This document shows, piece by piece, positions 33,621 to 43,272 of a stretch of DNA of 64,000 bases (its first letter is position 1; every line of letters begins with the position of its first letter). Position numbers and translations under genes: made by a program. Under the pieces are notes generated by a model. It was not told the origin of the DNA, made no database searches, and was given only the letters and a program-made list of their open reading frames with translations. Where the stretch lies: positions 80,709-144,708 of the forward strand of contig CADBYM010000006.1 of the NCBI GenBank assembly GCA_902798915.1. Direction: 5' to 3'. The stretch is from an uncultured Coriobacteriaceae bacterium (GTDB lineage: Bacteria; Actinomycetota; Coriobacteriia; Coriobacteriales; Atopobiaceae).

Positions 33621-35750
33621 GTGTCGCAGGCTGCCGCCCTCATCCCACTCGCCACATTGGCGTGGCTCGTCAAGAGTTCTCAATCTCTGCCGCGCACCCG
33701 CTCCTCATTGGCATGGGCAGCATTCCCCGCCCTCCTGCTCGTTACCCTCGCGCTTCTCGGTTTTGCCGGATTGCTTGAGGGTTTTTTCATCTTGCCAACG
33801 ATGGCTGCCACTTCCGCCGCGCTCGCTTGGTGCGCGCGGACCTCGCTGACGCGCGACGCGCTTTGGCATGAGCGGGCGTCATGGGACGACCGAACGCGAA
33901 GACGTCGCGATGTCCTCTTTGTCGCGACCCTCGCGCTGCTTTGCACGCTTCTCATCGAGCTACCCTTCACGACAGTCTTCATCATCGGCGGCCCTCGTTA
34001 CCTATGGCTCGAACTCCTGCTCTGTGGCTTGCTACTCGCCACCTGCTACTTCCTCGGGCAACGGCGCGGGATTGCCTGCCTTCCCGCCGTCCTTCTCTTT
34101 GCCGCCGCAGGCTTCGGACAGCACTTCGTGCGCCGCTTCAAGAATGCCGCGATTCTCCCCACGGACCTGCTGGTGCTCAACACTGCCGCGGCAGTCACCA
34201 AGGAGTACGTGTTCTCCTTCAACGAGCAGACGTTGGTGGGCTTAACCTGCCTCGCACTCGTCGTATGCGCGCTCTCGCTTCTTCCACCGCCGAAGGCCGC
34301 TGGGTCACGAGGTGCCGTCCGCTTTCTGCACAACCTTGGCGCGGCGGGCGCATCCCTCGCCGCGCTCGTCGCGCTCGTCGTCGGCCCCAACTACATGGAC
34401 CAGCTCGGCATCGAGATGCGCTATTGGTATTCCATCAACTGCTACGAAGAGCAGGGGTTCCTCCCCTCGTTCATCGCCGTTGCACAGGACATGCCCATAC
34501 GCAAGCCCGAGGGATACACCAACGAGCGTGCCCAAGAACTTGAGAAAAGCCACGCCGAATCTTGGCGGGAAAGAAGCGCGCAGAATCCGGACCACACGAT
34601 GGCCGCGCAGCAGTTCGACCAGACGAAGCCCTCGATCGTCGTGGTCATGAACGAGTCGTTCTGCGACCTCTCCGTCTACGACGGGATGCATGCCGGCTAT
34701 GAGGGACCCTCATTCTTCAAGCACGGACTCACTGACGCACTTGCCTCAGGAACGCTCAACGTCTCGGTCCATGGCGCCGGAACCTGCAACAGCGAGTTCG
34801 AGTTTCTCACAGGAAACGCACTGTGCTTCGTCGGGGCAGGCAAATACCCCTACTCCATCTACGATTTGGCAGACGTTGACGCACTGCCCGCGCAGCTCAA
34901 GTCGATTGGCTATCACACGCTTGCGATGCATCCCAACTACGCATCGAATTGGAACCGGAACCGCGTTTATCCGCTCATGGGCTTCGACGAGTATCTCTCC
35001 ATCGACGACTTCGGTGGCGTTCCCGACCCTGCCATCGACACACAGACGCCCAACGAGCCCCACTGTGAGGTGTTTCATAGTGGCGTGAGCGACGCTGCCA
35101 CCTACGGCGTGGTCCTTGATCGCCTTCGCACCAGCGAAGAACCCCTCTTCGTCTTTGACGTCACCATGGCAAACCACGGATCGTACGACCAGAACAACCT
35201 GCCCAAGGCTTACCGTATGAACTTCCAGCCCGCCGACTACGCGGGAGAAGAGACACCCGAGCGACTCAACGAGTTCCTCGGATGCATCGCGAAGTCAGAC
35301 GATGACCTGCGAGCGTTCGTGGAGGAGCTGCGATCGATCTCCAAGCCGGTGGTTCTCGTCTTCTTTGGGGACCATCAGCCAACGTTGAGCATGGCCTACA
35401 ACGATTACTGGTACCAAACCGAACCCGAGGACGTTCATGCGCGCCGCGCCTTCAGCACGAGCTATGCGATATGGGCAAACTACGACGTGGCCGGACGCGC
35501 ACAACAAGGCATGCAGGACGAGACCAGCCTCGACCTCCTTGCCGCCCAGACGCTCGACCTCATCGGAGCACCCGTTACCGACTACCAAGCTGCGCAGCTC
35601 GACATTCGCGGGCTCATCACCGCACTTTCCAACGGAGGTTACCAGACGGCAGACCGCACGTGGCACGATACCTCCGAGGAGGGTCCTGCGGCAAAGACCT
35701 ACCACGAGATGTCGCTCATCGAGTACCTCAACTTCGCCACGAGAATCTAG
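33621..35750 (+). CDS. LtaS-like membrane sulfatase/phosphoglycerol transferase 1
   Basis: The product is 709 residues from a GTG with GAAGGA upstream. The first ~255 residues contain six to seven hydrophobic segments. The outer catalytic domain follows: VVVMNESFCDL with metal-binding Glu345, then GAGTCNSEFEFLTG where Thr388 is the expected nucleophile, later ANHGSYDQNN and VVLVFFGDHQPTLS. The order fits the LTA synthase family, which moves glycerol-phosphate from phosphatidylglycerol to a surface polymer or glycolipid. Its end overlaps the convergent CPBP protease gene by 4 bp. A second family member lies 1.5 kb away. Confidence 0.9.
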   Translation: MSQAAALIPLATLAWLVKSSQSLPRTRSSLAWAAFPALLLVTLALLGFAGLLEGFFILPTMAATSAALAWCARTSLTRDALWHERASWDDRTRRRRDVLFVATLALLCTLLIELPFTTVFIIGGPRYLWLELLLCGLLLATCYFLGQRRGIACLPAVLLFAAAGFGQHFVRRFKNAAILPTDLLVLNTAAAVTKEYVFSFNEQTLVGLTCLALVVCALSLLPPPKAAGSRGAVRFLHNLGAAGASLAALVALVVGPNYMDQLGIEMRYWYSINCYEEQGFLPSFIAVAQDMPIRKPEGYTNERAQELEKSHAESWRERSAQNPDHTMAAQQFDQTKPSIVVVMNESFCDLSVYDGMHAGYEGPSFFKHGLTDALASGTLNVSVHGAGTCNSEFEFLTGNALCFVGAGKYPYSIYDLADVDALPAQLKSIGYHTLAMHPNYASNWNRNRVYPLMGFDEYLSIDDFGGVPDPAIDTQTPNEPHCEVFHSGVSDAATYGVVLDRLRTSEEPLFVFDVTMANHGSYDQNNLPKAYRMNFQPADYAGEETPERLNEFLGCIAKSDDDLRAFVEELRSISKPVVLVFFGDHQPTLSMAYNDYWYQTEPEDVHARRAFSTSYAIWANYDVAGRAQQGMQDETSLDLLAAQTLDLIGAPVTDYQAAQLDIRGLITALSNGGYQTADRTWHDTSEEGPAAKTYHEMSLIEYLNFATRI

Positions 35751-36775
35751 CAACGTTGACTCCGAGGGAACGCGTCGACATCTGACTCCTTGTGGAACGC
35801 CCCTCTCTGAGGCGGCTCGCACTCATTCAGCAGAAGCACGCCACGCCAGACGATGGGCAGATACAAGACGATGATCACGCAGTAGAGAATGATCGTGGGC
35901 AGCGCGTCGGCACCAGAGCTCACGTACTCCGCCTCGACCTTCAGGTCACCCAACCCGACGGAGGGCAGCATGAGGAAAAAGTCATCGAAGGCATGCAGCG
36001 TCACCGCGCCGAAGATGTTATTTGTGCGCATCACCAGCGACGCCAAAAAGAAGCCATACGTGCCCGTCTGCACCGTCTTGAGAACTGCTTGCGCCACGTC
36101 GAGCGGATTGGCGTAGTCCAAATCTCCCCACGCCACATGCGCCATCCCAAACAACAGTGACGTGACGACCGCAACTACGACGATACCCGCCTTGCGCGTG
36201 CCAAACGCGCCAAGGCCTCCTCCGAGCAGCAGGCCACGAAACACCGACTCCTCATATACGCCGATTCCCAAGCATAGGAGCAGTAGGCCAAGCGTACGCA
36301 GCTGCCAGCCTTCCACGACGAGCGACTCCCCCGCCACCAGCGTTGCCACCACGTCGAAGAGGGCAAGCCCAATGCTTATCGCAACTACCCACCAGCCTTC
36401 GCGCCAAGCACGCGCGAACGATGCGGCGTCAAGGGCAAACAGGTGTCGGCCTCCAAGGATGAGCAGCGAGACTATGCCGCCCAATGCACCAAAGACGGTA
36501 ACGAGTGCGTCTAGATCCCATCCCGTGAGTTCCGATATGGCAACACCCACAATCTGGAACACGAGGACGAGGCCGATCAGAAGCAGCGAGAGAACGAGCG
36601 TCACGCCACCGCTGCGGGACTTCTTCACGTCGGGTGCGTTCGTCATCTGGGACGAGGTTGCGAGACTGCTGGCCTCGGGAACGCTCGTCGGCTGAGGCGG
36701 ACCTACGGGACTTCCGCACTCCGGACAAAACGAGGCCGTGGCAGGGATATCTGCGCCACATGTATTACAATGCAT
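35747..36775 (-). CDS. CPBP-family intramembrane protease with zinc ribbon
   Basis: The product is 342 residues. The N-terminus is a zinc ribbon (CNTCGADI ... CPECGSPVG, Cys3/6/18/21), then a Pro/Ser linker. About eight membrane helices follow, carrying the CPBP/Abi motifs EESVFRG (catalytic Glu pair), FGMAHVAWG and HAFDDFF, as in Rce1-like glutamate proteases. The family cleaves prenylated or peptide substrates in the membrane and gives immunity to some bacteriocins. The gene is single and convergent with the first LtaS-like gene. Confidence 0.88.
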   Translation of the reverse strand: MHCNTCGADIPATASFCPECGSPVGPPQPTSVPEASSLATSSQMTNAPDVKKSRSGGVTLVLSLLLIGLVLVFQIVGVAISELTGWDLDALVTVFGALGGIVSLLILGGRHLFALDAASFARAWREGWWVVAISIGLALFDVVATLVAGESLVVEGWQLRTLGLLLLCLGIGVYEESVFRGLLLGGGLGAFGTRKAGIVVVAVVTSLLFGMAHVAWGDLDYANPLDVAQAVLKTVQTGTYGFFLASLVMRTNNIFGAVTLHAFDDFFLMLPSVGLGDLKVEAEYVSSGADALPTIILYCVIIVLYLPIVWRGVLLLNECEPPQRGAFHKESDVDAFPRSQRC

Positions 36776-36787
36776 GATGCTCCGTTC

Positions 36788-36814
36788 TTGTTGGACACGT
36801 GAGCACAGTATAAT
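36788..36814 (+). promoter_or_regulatory. Promoter of the small-protein/LtaS 2 operon
   Basis: A consensus TATAAT at 36809-36814 lies 50 bp before the ATG at 36864. The -35 is weaker, TTGTTG at 36788 with a short spacer or an overlapping CTTGTT. Confidence 0.5.
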
Positions 36815-36863
36815 CTACTAAGTGTGCGGAATGGACCGCACGCCCGAGCAGATGGGAGCGACA

Positions 36864-37247
36864 ATGAACGTATTGCTTGTCTATAACGATGGCCTTGTCG
36901 ACTCGTTCGACACCAAGGACGACATGTCCCAGGAATACACCCACGCGAAGCTCACAACCTTTGTGGAGGAGGCGGACACCGGCGAGGACCGCTACGAAAT
37001 CGGCATTGACCTCGTACCCATTATCCACTCCAACAGCCGTGACCTGCCCACCATTCGCCGCCTTTGCTCTACCACCTTCATCTCCGACTATCACCACAGC
37101 TCTCGTCCCTCCATTGATGTCGTCTGTTCCATGATCAGCGGCCTCTCCAAGCTCATCGTCAATGGCTCGGTCATCTGGGAAGGCGAGCCTGAGCCGTACT
37201 TGGCGGACGAGTCCTACGCGAACGAGCGCGCAGAGGGTCGCATCTAG
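36864..37247 (+). CDS. Small protein of unknown function upstream of LtaS 2
   Basis: The product is 127 residues from the ATG at 36864 (MNVLLVYNDGLVDSFDT) with GGGAG upstream. I do not recognise the family. It is soluble, mixed alpha/beta, with no signal peptide or Cys pair pattern, and ends in a charged tail (EPYLADESYANERAEGRI). The second LtaS-like gene begins 4 bp after its stop, so it is translated in the same operon and may regulate or assist that enzyme from the cytoplasm. Confidence 0.75.
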   Translation: MNVLLVYNDGLVDSFDTKDDMSQEYTHAKLTTFVEEADTGEDRYEIGIDLVPIIHSNSRDLPTIRRLCSTTFISDYHHSSRPSIDVVCSMISGLSKLIVNGSVIWEGEPEPYLADESYANERAEGRI

Positions 37248-37251
37248 CTCC

Positions 37252-39297
37252 ATGCGCTTCCGACCTCGTTTGTTGATTGAGCACTGGTGCATCTTTGCCG
37301 CGCTTATCTGGCAGGAACTGGTGCTCAAGGCGTCTACATCCGGAGAGTTTTGGCCGCAGCTGATCTTCATCATGCTCTTTTCGCTTGCGGCCTCTTTGTT
37401 TGTGCGCCTTGCGCTGACACCATGCGGCTCAAGGCGCACGAACAAGATTGCAAAGCTCATCGTGATGGTTGCGGCTGGAGCCGTGTATTCTCTCGAGTAC
37501 TTCGTGTACCGTGAGTTCAAGCTGTTCTACGATCTGCCCACCGTCATCGCCGGCGCGGGCGACGCGGCAACGGGCTTCGGCGACACCGCCCTCGCGCTCG
37601 TCCTCTCCCCTACCGGCCTTCTCCACATAGCGCTCTTTATGGCACCTGCCGTCGTCTACGCCTTTCTCGGTAGAGGCGAGGACCTCGTCAAGGACGGAAG
37701 GAAGCCGCTGAGGGCGCGCATGTTCCTGCTGCGTGACGCCATCGCCGTTCAGATGGCGGCGATTCTTTGCGTCGCGGTCGTGGGCACCTATGGCCACAGT
37801 TACACCGACCAGTACAGCTTCCAGACCGCCGTAACGAATTTCGGACTGCTCACGAGCCTGCGCAAGGAGGTGAGCCGCATCACCATGGGTGCAGGCTCCA
37901 AGGTCTCGTTCACCGACAGCGACAAGCACAGGGCAACCGAGTCCGACGCGACGGCAAGCGTGTTGGCCGACTCCGCCGAGGCAGAGGCGGAGGCCGAGCA
38001 GCCCGTCGATCGAGGGCCGAATGTCATGCCGCTCGACTTCGAGGCGCTGGCCGCATCGACGGAAGGGGCATGGGCGGACCTCGACCGCTATGTGGCATCA
38101 CTCACACCCAGTTCAAAGAACGAGATGACCGGACGCTTCGCCGGCTACAACCTCATCTTCATTACGGCCGAGGCGCTCTCTGCCGAAGCCATCCGACCCG
38201 ACACAACGCCCACCCTCTACCGCATGGCCACACAGGGCATTCAGTTCCTCGACTACTACCAGTTCGACACGGCGGGAACCACAGGCGGCGAGTGCGGCAA
38301 CCTCTTTGGCCTGCTGCCCACCGAGGGCGGCACCTCCGTAAAGCTCACTGCCGACCACAACAACTACCTGACCATCGGTAATGCCCTCAACCGCTTGGGC
38401 TACAACGGCTGGGCATTCCACAACAACACCTTCACCTACTACGACCGAGACCTCACGCACAACAACCTCGGCTACAGCAACGGATACATGGGCTATGGCA
38501 ATGGCATGGAGCAATGGGTCGAATGGCAATGGCCGCAATCCGACCTCGAGATGTTTACCGGCACCTTCGACAACATCTACGGAGGTCCCAGCCACGAACC
38601 CTTCGACGTGTACTACATGAGCGTCAGCGGACACAGCGACTACGGTCTCGACGAGAACAAGATGGCCGTAAAGAACTGGGATGCCGTGGCGGGACTGCCC
38701 TACTCGGATCCCGTTAAGGGCTACCTCGCTTCTCACATCGAACTCGACAAGGGCCTGGCCTACCTCATCGCACGACTGGAGCAGACGGGCATGGCCGACC
38801 ATACGGTCTTCGTCATAGGGGCAGACCACTTCCCCTACGGCCTCGATGACGACGGCCCACTTGGCTCGCTGCCTTATACGTCTGAGCTCTATGGATACGA
38901 AGTCGTTACGCCCTTCCAGCGCGACCACAACCGCCTGATCATCTGGACACCCACCCTCGAGCAGCAGGAGCCCCTCGTCGTCGATACGCCCACGAGCACC
39001 GTCGACATCCTCCCCACGCTGCTCAACCTCTTCGGCTGCGATTGGGACTCCAGGCTGCTTCCCGGGCGTGACGTGTTCTCCGAGAAGGAACCGCTCGTCT
39101 TCTCGCTCTCCTACGACTGGAAGAGCACCTTGGGTACCTACTATGCAGGCACGGGCGAGTTCGTTCCCAACGAGGGCGCACAAGTGCCCGAGGGCTATGT
39201 CGAAGCGACGAGCGCAGACGTGGCAAATCGCATCAATTACTGCCGCGGGGTGCTCACCACCGACTACTATCGCCACCTCTTCGGCGATCCCGCATAG
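37252..39297 (+). CDS. LtaS-like membrane sulfatase/phosphoglycerol transferase 2
   Basis: The product is 681 residues from the ATG at 37252 (MRFRPRLLIEHWC); longer in-frame starts would overlap the previous gene. Five hydrophobic segments fill residues ~10-185. The extracellular domain has LIFITAEALSAEAI with the metal-binding Glu, then AGTTGGECGNLFGL with Thr343 as the expected nucleophile, and VIGADHFPYGLDDD with metal-binding Asp/His. The aromatic, Asn-rich stretch (NNLGYSNGYMGYGNG) is a distinct surface loop. It is clearly diverged from the first copy and probably acts on another acceptor. A strong hairpin starts at its stop codon. Confidence 0.9.
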   Translation: MRFRPRLLIEHWCIFAALIWQELVLKASTSGEFWPQLIFIMLFSLAASLFVRLALTPCGSRRTNKIAKLIVMVAAGAVYSLEYFVYREFKLFYDLPTVIAGAGDAATGFGDTALALVLSPTGLLHIALFMAPAVVYAFLGRGEDLVKDGRKPLRARMFLLRDAIAVQMAAILCVAVVGTYGHSYTDQYSFQTAVTNFGLLTSLRKEVSRITMGAGSKVSFTDSDKHRATESDATASVLADSAEAEAEAEQPVDRGPNVMPLDFEALAASTEGAWADLDRYVASLTPSSKNEMTGRFAGYNLIFITAEALSAEAIRPDTTPTLYRMATQGIQFLDYYQFDTAGTTGGECGNLFGLLPTEGGTSVKLTADHNNYLTIGNALNRLGYNGWAFHNNTFTYYDRDLTHNNLGYSNGYMGYGNGMEQWVEWQWPQSDLEMFTGTFDNIYGGPSHEPFDVYYMSVSGHSDYGLDENKMAVKNWDAVAGLPYSDPVKGYLASHIELDKGLAYLIARLEQTGMADHTVFVIGADHFPYGLDDDGPLGSLPYTSELYGYEVVTPFQRDHNRLIIWTPTLEQQEPLVVDTPTSTVDILPTLLNLFGCDWDSRLLPGRDVFSEKEPLVFSLSYDWKSTLGTYYAGTGEFVPNEGAQVPEGYVEATSADVANRINYCRGVLTTDYYRHLFGDPA

Positions 39298-39334
39298 CGG
39301 CCTTCTGTGGGGGTGCGCCTCCACAGAAGGCCGC
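39297..39334 (+). terminator. Terminator hairpin after LtaS 2
   Basis: A perfect 14-bp stem (GCGGCCTTCTGTGG / CCACAGAAGGCCGC) with a 10-nt loop begins at the stop codon. Confidence 0.78.
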
Positions 39335-39436
39335 ATGCCCAGAAGTTGTACAGCCTGTAACAAAACGCAACCTCGCTTCTCTCGCGAGTATAGTGGTAAG
39401 GTCCTGTCGATCACCCATAGAAGAGAGAAGCAAGAC

Positions 39437-40552
39437 ATGAAGATTGGTTGCGTCAAAGAAATCAAGAACAACGAGTTCCGCGTGGGTCTCACCCCCGACA
39501 ACGTCAAGAGCTACGTCGCCGCCGGACACCACGTCTACATCGAGATGGGCGCGGGCATCGGGTCTGGCTTCGCCGACGAAGAATACGTTGCGGCCGGCGC
39601 GAGCCTACTCGAGGATCCGCGCGAGATTTGGCAGCTCGTGGACATGATGGTCAAGGTCAAGGAGCCGCTTCCCGAGGAATATCCCCTCTTCCGCGATGGC
39701 CTGATCCTCTACACCTACCTGCACCTAGCAGCCGACCGCGAGCAAATGGACGCGCTGCTCGCGGGCAAGGTAAAGGCCGTCGCCTACGAAACCCTCACCG
39801 AGACCGACGGCAGCCTGCCGTTGCTCGCCCCCATGAGCCAGATTGCTGGCCGCCTTGCCGTACAGGAAGGCGCGAAGTACCTCGAGAAGACCTACGGCGG
39901 GCGCGGCGTACTTCTCGCCGGCGTACCGGGCACGCCCAAGGCCAACGTCGTCGTCCTGGGCGGCGGCACCGTGGGCACCAATGCCTGCAAGATCGCCGTG
40001 GGCATGGGCGCCAACGTCACCGTGCTCGACATCAGCCTCAAGCGCCTCGAGCAGCTTGACGACATGTTTGGGTCTCGCGTGCAGACGCTCGTCTCCAACG
40101 ACGCTAACGTCGAGCGCGCGGTCCTTGATGCGGACCTCGTCATCGGTGCCGTCCTCATCCCCGGAGGCAGCACCCCCAAGCTCTTCAAGAAGGCCTACCT
40201 CACCGAGATGAAGCCGGGCGCCGTGTTTGTGGACGTCGCCATCGACCAGGGCGGTTGTGGGGAGACTTCGCGCGTCACCATGCACGACGACCCCATCTTC
40301 GTCGAGGACGGCATCGTGCACTACTGCGTAGGCAACATGCCCGGCGCCGTGGCCCGCACCTCCACCATCGCACTCACCAACGCGACGCTCCGCTATGGCA
40401 TGCAGATCGCCAACAAGGGCCTCGAGGCCGCCATCGCAGAGAGCGATGTCATCGCCTCCGGCATCAACTGCTACGACGGCAAGGTGTGCTGCAAGAACCT
40501 CGCCGACAGCTTCGATGACATAGAATACGTTGACGTAAAGACGCTCGTCTAG
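39437..40552 (+). CDS. ald: Alanine dehydrogenase
   Basis: The product is 371 residues, the standard length. It begins MKIGCVKEIKNNEFRVGLTP, contains the substrate-binding Lys in MVKVKEPLPEEY and catalytic His in LYTYLHLAADREQ, and the NAD site VVVLGGGTVGTNACKI. The end has the conserved CVGNMPGAVARTSTIALTNATLRY in parts. It interconverts L-alanine and pyruvate plus ammonia with NAD. It stands alone between two strong hairpins. A TATAGT box lies about 45 bp upstream. Confidence 0.97.
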   Translation: MKIGCVKEIKNNEFRVGLTPDNVKSYVAAGHHVYIEMGAGIGSGFADEEYVAAGASLLEDPREIWQLVDMMVKVKEPLPEEYPLFRDGLILYTYLHLAADREQMDALLAGKVKAVAYETLTETDGSLPLLAPMSQIAGRLAVQEGAKYLEKTYGGRGVLLAGVPGTPKANVVVLGGGTVGTNACKIAVGMGANVTVLDISLKRLEQLDDMFGSRVQTLVSNDANVERAVLDADLVIGAVLIPGGSTPKLFKKAYLTEMKPGAVFVDVAIDQGGCGETSRVTMHDDPIFVEDGIVHYCVGNMPGAVARTSTIALTNATLRYGMQIANKGLEAAIAESDVIASGINCYDGKVCCKNLADSFDDIEYVDVKTLV

Positions 40553-40577
40553 CGCTTGTCGCTTGGATGCACTTTGG

Positions 40578-40614
40578 GGGCGCTACGTTGGTACTTGGCA
40601 CCAACGTAGCGCCC
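40578..40614 (+). terminator. Bidirectional terminator between ald and the CCA-adding enzyme
   Basis: A perfect 15-bp stem (GGGCGCTACGTTGGT / ACCAACGTAGCGCCC) with a 7-nt loop is followed by TCTTTG. It lies between two convergent genes. Confidence 0.9.
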
Positions 40615-40620
40615 TCTTTG

Positions 40621-42006
40621 CTATGCAGACAACCAGGCCAGCAACGCCTCGCGTTCGTTGGGCAACTCCCCCTCCATCACCGCATTGAGCAGCACCTCAA
40701 GCTGCATGCCGACCCCAGGACCGGGAGCCATGCCGCACACACGCATGACGTCAGCACCGTTGACGGCCAGCTGACGCGTTGTGAGCGGCGGCTCATGACG
40801 GCTCTCCTGGCGGACAAGGCGCGTATAGTCATCGAGCTTGCTCGCCCACGACGCGGCGGAGGGGCACTTCGAGACCGCGTCCGCACGGCACAGGTCGAGA
40901 AGCTCGTAAGCGAGAGGAATCTCGCGTCCTGGACACGCCTTCGATAGATTCACGAGCATGCGTCGGATGGCGCGCACGGTCGCGGGTATCCGGTCGTCGT
41001 GCCAGCGAATGAGGGCAGACGCCGCGTCGATGATTTCTGTTGGTATGGCCATACGATGCATGATGGCTACCGCCATCTGCGCACCCTGCTGTGGATGGCC
41101 AAAGAAGTGCCCGTGCCCCTCCACGTCCTCGCTGTACGTCACGGGCTTCGCCACATCGTGCAGCAGAGCAGCCCATTGCAACTCCGGAGCGGCAAGGCCC
41201 GCCGTGAAGGCCTGCACCGCGTTGCACACGTGAGCGATGTGCTCGTACACGTCATAGATGTGATACACGCTACGTTGGTCGAAGTCACGCGCCATCGCAA
41301 GCTCGGGCAGGGCAGCGCACATGACCTCGGGCTGGTCGAGAAGAGCCCGCCCCGCCTTGCCCATACGCACGATCGCGTCAAGCTCCTTGCCGACACGTTC
41401 GCTTGCCACATCAGCGACGCTCGCCGCCTGACGTCGCAGCGCACCCTGAGTGCGCGGCTCGATTTCGAAGCCCAGGCGCAACGAGAAGCGAACCGCCCGC
41501 ATGATGCGCAACGCGTCCTCGTCAAACCTTCTCTGCGGATCGCCGACCGCACGAATGACGCATGCCTGAAGGTCCTTCTCGCCCCCGAAGGGGTCGAGAA
41601 GGCCCCGCTCGGGATGCCAGGCCATCGCGTTGATGGTGAAGTCCCTGCGCGCCAGATCCTCGCGCACGTCGCGCACGAAGCGTACCTCATCCGGATGACG
41701 ATGATCGGAATAGGCACCGTCCACGCGATACGTCGTCACCTCGATGGGCTCGCCCTCGCACACGGCCGTCACCGTGCCATGCGCCGTACCCGTCTGACAG
41801 ACCGCGCATCCCGCCTCGCTCAGCACGAGAGCACTCTCCTGCCACGTAGCGTCAGTCGTTACGTCAATATCGTGACGAGGCATGCCGAGCAAGGCGTCGC
41901 GCACCCAGCCACCCACAACCCATGCCTCAAAGCCCGCATGCTCAAGGGCCTGAATAACACGACGCGCCGCGAGGGGAACGATCCATTTATCCCATGGTTG
42001 TGCCAT
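40621..42006 (-). CDS. CCA tRNA nucleotidyltransferase / polyA polymerase family
   Basis: The product is 461 residues from the ATG at 42006, preceded by AGGAGGGCGTG; a GTG lies directly before it. The nucleotidyltransferase head has VVGGWVRDALLGMPRHDIDVTTDA (GG and DxD), followed by RRDFTINAMAW and DPFGGEKDL. RNA-binding neck motifs include RFDEDALRIMRAVRF. An HD phosphohydrolase-like domain carries WAALLHDVAKPVTY. It adds or repairs the CCA end of tRNAs. The YigZ-family gene lies 9 bp upstream in the same operon. Confidence 0.94.
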   Translation of the reverse strand: MAQPWDKWIVPLAARRVIQALEHAGFEAWVVGGWVRDALLGMPRHDIDVTTDATWQESALVLSEAGCAVCQTGTAHGTVTAVCEGEPIEVTTYRVDGAYSDHRHPDEVRFVRDVREDLARRDFTINAMAWHPERGLLDPFGGEKDLQACVIRAVGDPQRRFDEDALRIMRAVRFSLRLGFEIEPRTQGALRRQAASVADVASERVGKELDAIVRMGKAGRALLDQPEVMCAALPELAMARDFDQRSVYHIYDVYEHIAHVCNAVQAFTAGLAAPELQWAALLHDVAKPVTYSEDVEGHGHFFGHPQQGAQMAVAIMHRMAIPTEIIDAASALIRWHDDRIPATVRAIRRMLVNLSKACPGREIPLAYELLDLCRADAVSKCPSAASWASKLDDYTRLVRQESRHEPPLTTRQLAVNGADVMRVCGMAPGPGVGMQLEVLLNAVMEGELPNEREALLAWLSA

Positions 42007-42015
42007 CACGCCCTC

Positions 42016-42654
42016 CTACAGCTCGGCGAAAGACGGTTCGCCCACCACGCAAAGGTCCTCACCTGCAGACAGCTCGCGCATGGCGTCAACGAAGCGCGTC
42101 TCCTCGCCCGACCGAAAAGCAATCGTAAGCTGCACATCCTGCGCAAAGACCGAATCCTTGACGCGTCCACCACAGTCGCTGACGAGCCGCTCCACGCGAC
42201 CATAGGAGGAATACGGAATCACGCAGGTCACGCGTGTGCACAAGCCCATGGTCACGAGGGAACCGTCACGCTCGGCCATTCCAACGGCTTCCTGAGTCGC
42301 AGCGGTATACGCTCGCTTAAGACCGCCGGGACCGAGCAGTGTGCCTCCAAAGTAGCGCGTCACCACACAACACACGTCAGCAAGCCCTGCGCCGCGCAAC
42401 ACCTCGAGCGTCGGCGTTCCGCCGGTGCGCGAGGGCTCACCGTCATCGGAACAGCGCTCACGTCCATCGCTGAGCACCCATGCCGGCACGTTGTGGCGCG
42501 CGTCATGATGACGGGCACGCACCTCGTCGATGAAGCCCTGCGCTTCGCGCTCGCTCTCCACATGCCTCATCTGAGCGATGAACCGACTTCTGCGATCCTC
42601 GAACTCGCCCGATGCCTCAATCCCCGCCGCAAGGGTGCGGTACTCTTCGCGCAT
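42016..42654 (-). CDS. YigZ/IMPACT-family protein
   Basis: The product is 212 residues from the ATG at 42654 (MREEYRTLAAGIEA), with GGAGAGAGG upstream. The IMPACT domain is clear: EFEDRRSRFIAQMRHVESE, ARHNVPAWVL, DDGEPSRTGGTPTLEVL and VVTRYFGGTLLGPGGLKRAY. A short ferredoxin-like DUF1949-type domain ends the protein. YigZ proteins are linked to translation control and stress but the activity is not settled. It is 9 bp from the CCA enzyme gene, consistent with an RNA-related role. Confidence 0.93.
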   Translation of the reverse strand: MREEYRTLAAGIEASGEFEDRRSRFIAQMRHVESEREAQGFIDEVRARHHDARHNVPAWVLSDGRERCSDDGEPSRTGGTPTLEVLRGAGLADVCCVVTRYFGGTLLGPGGLKRAYTAATQEAVGMAERDGSLVTMGLCTRVTCVIPYSSYGRVERLVSDCGGRVKDSVFAQDVQLTIAFRSGEETRFVDAMRELSAGEDLCVVGEPSFAEL

Positions 42655-42831
42655 GCCTGCCTGCCTCTCTCCGACCTGCACAAAACTATAACACGCCACC
42701 GTCCCACGAATGATTACCCCTTTTGCGCGCCAACGGGGACACTCTCCTTTTGCGCGCCCTCTTGGCGTGACCGGAAGCGCTATGCTAGGGTTACCAACCA
42801 TATCGGCAACAAAACACAAGGATGTGAACTC

Positions 42832-43236
42832 ATGGGCATCTACCTCGACCGCGCCCGGGCGCTTCGAGAAAGCACCGAATATCATTACAACTGTGCACAG
42901 GCCGTGCTCATCCCCTTCGCAGAGCGCGTCGGCCTCACCCTCGAGCAGGCCAACGCCGTGGCGCAGGCGTTCGGCGGTGGCATGCAGACCGGCAGCACCT
43001 GCGGTGCCGTAACTGGAGGCCTCATGGCGCTCGGCGTGCTCGGACTCGCCGACCACAGGACGGTCGTCTCCTTCATCCGCCAAATGCGCGAGAACCACGA
43101 CGGCACAATCGCCTGTGCGGACCTACTACGCAAGAACGCAGCCGCAGGCGGACAAAAGAAGCCCCATTGTGATGCGATGGTCTACGAGGCGGTTGCTCTG
43201 GTAGAGGAGCTCTTGCAAGGGAAGCCCGACCAATAG
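42832..43236 (+). CDS. C_GCAxxG_C_C-family protein
   Basis: The product is 134 residues from the ATG at 42832 with AAGGATG upstream. It has the family Cys pattern: YNCAQAVLIPFAE, then GGGMQTGSTCGAVTGGLMALG, then a conserved Cys in TIACADLL and another in KPHCDAMV. These Cys are thought to bind metal or support redox chemistry; the partner is usually unknown. The protein is all-helical and cytoplasmic. The MgtC-like gene follows 36 bp later on the same strand. Confidence 0.9.
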   Translation: MGIYLDRARALRESTEYHYNCAQAVLIPFAERVGLTLEQANAVAQAFGGGMQTGSTCGAVTGGLMALGVLGLADHRTVVSFIRQMRENHDGTIACADLLRKNAAAGGQKKPHCDAMVYEAVALVEELLQGKPDQ

Positions 43237-43272
43237 ACTCACAAGTCATTCTGAATAGCTACGGAAACGGAG

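Noticed and set aside
40999..43236. Long plus-strand open frame of 745 codons
   Set aside because: Most of it is antisense to the CCA-adding enzyme and YigZ genes; only its end from 42832 is a real gene (C_GCAxxG_C_C).
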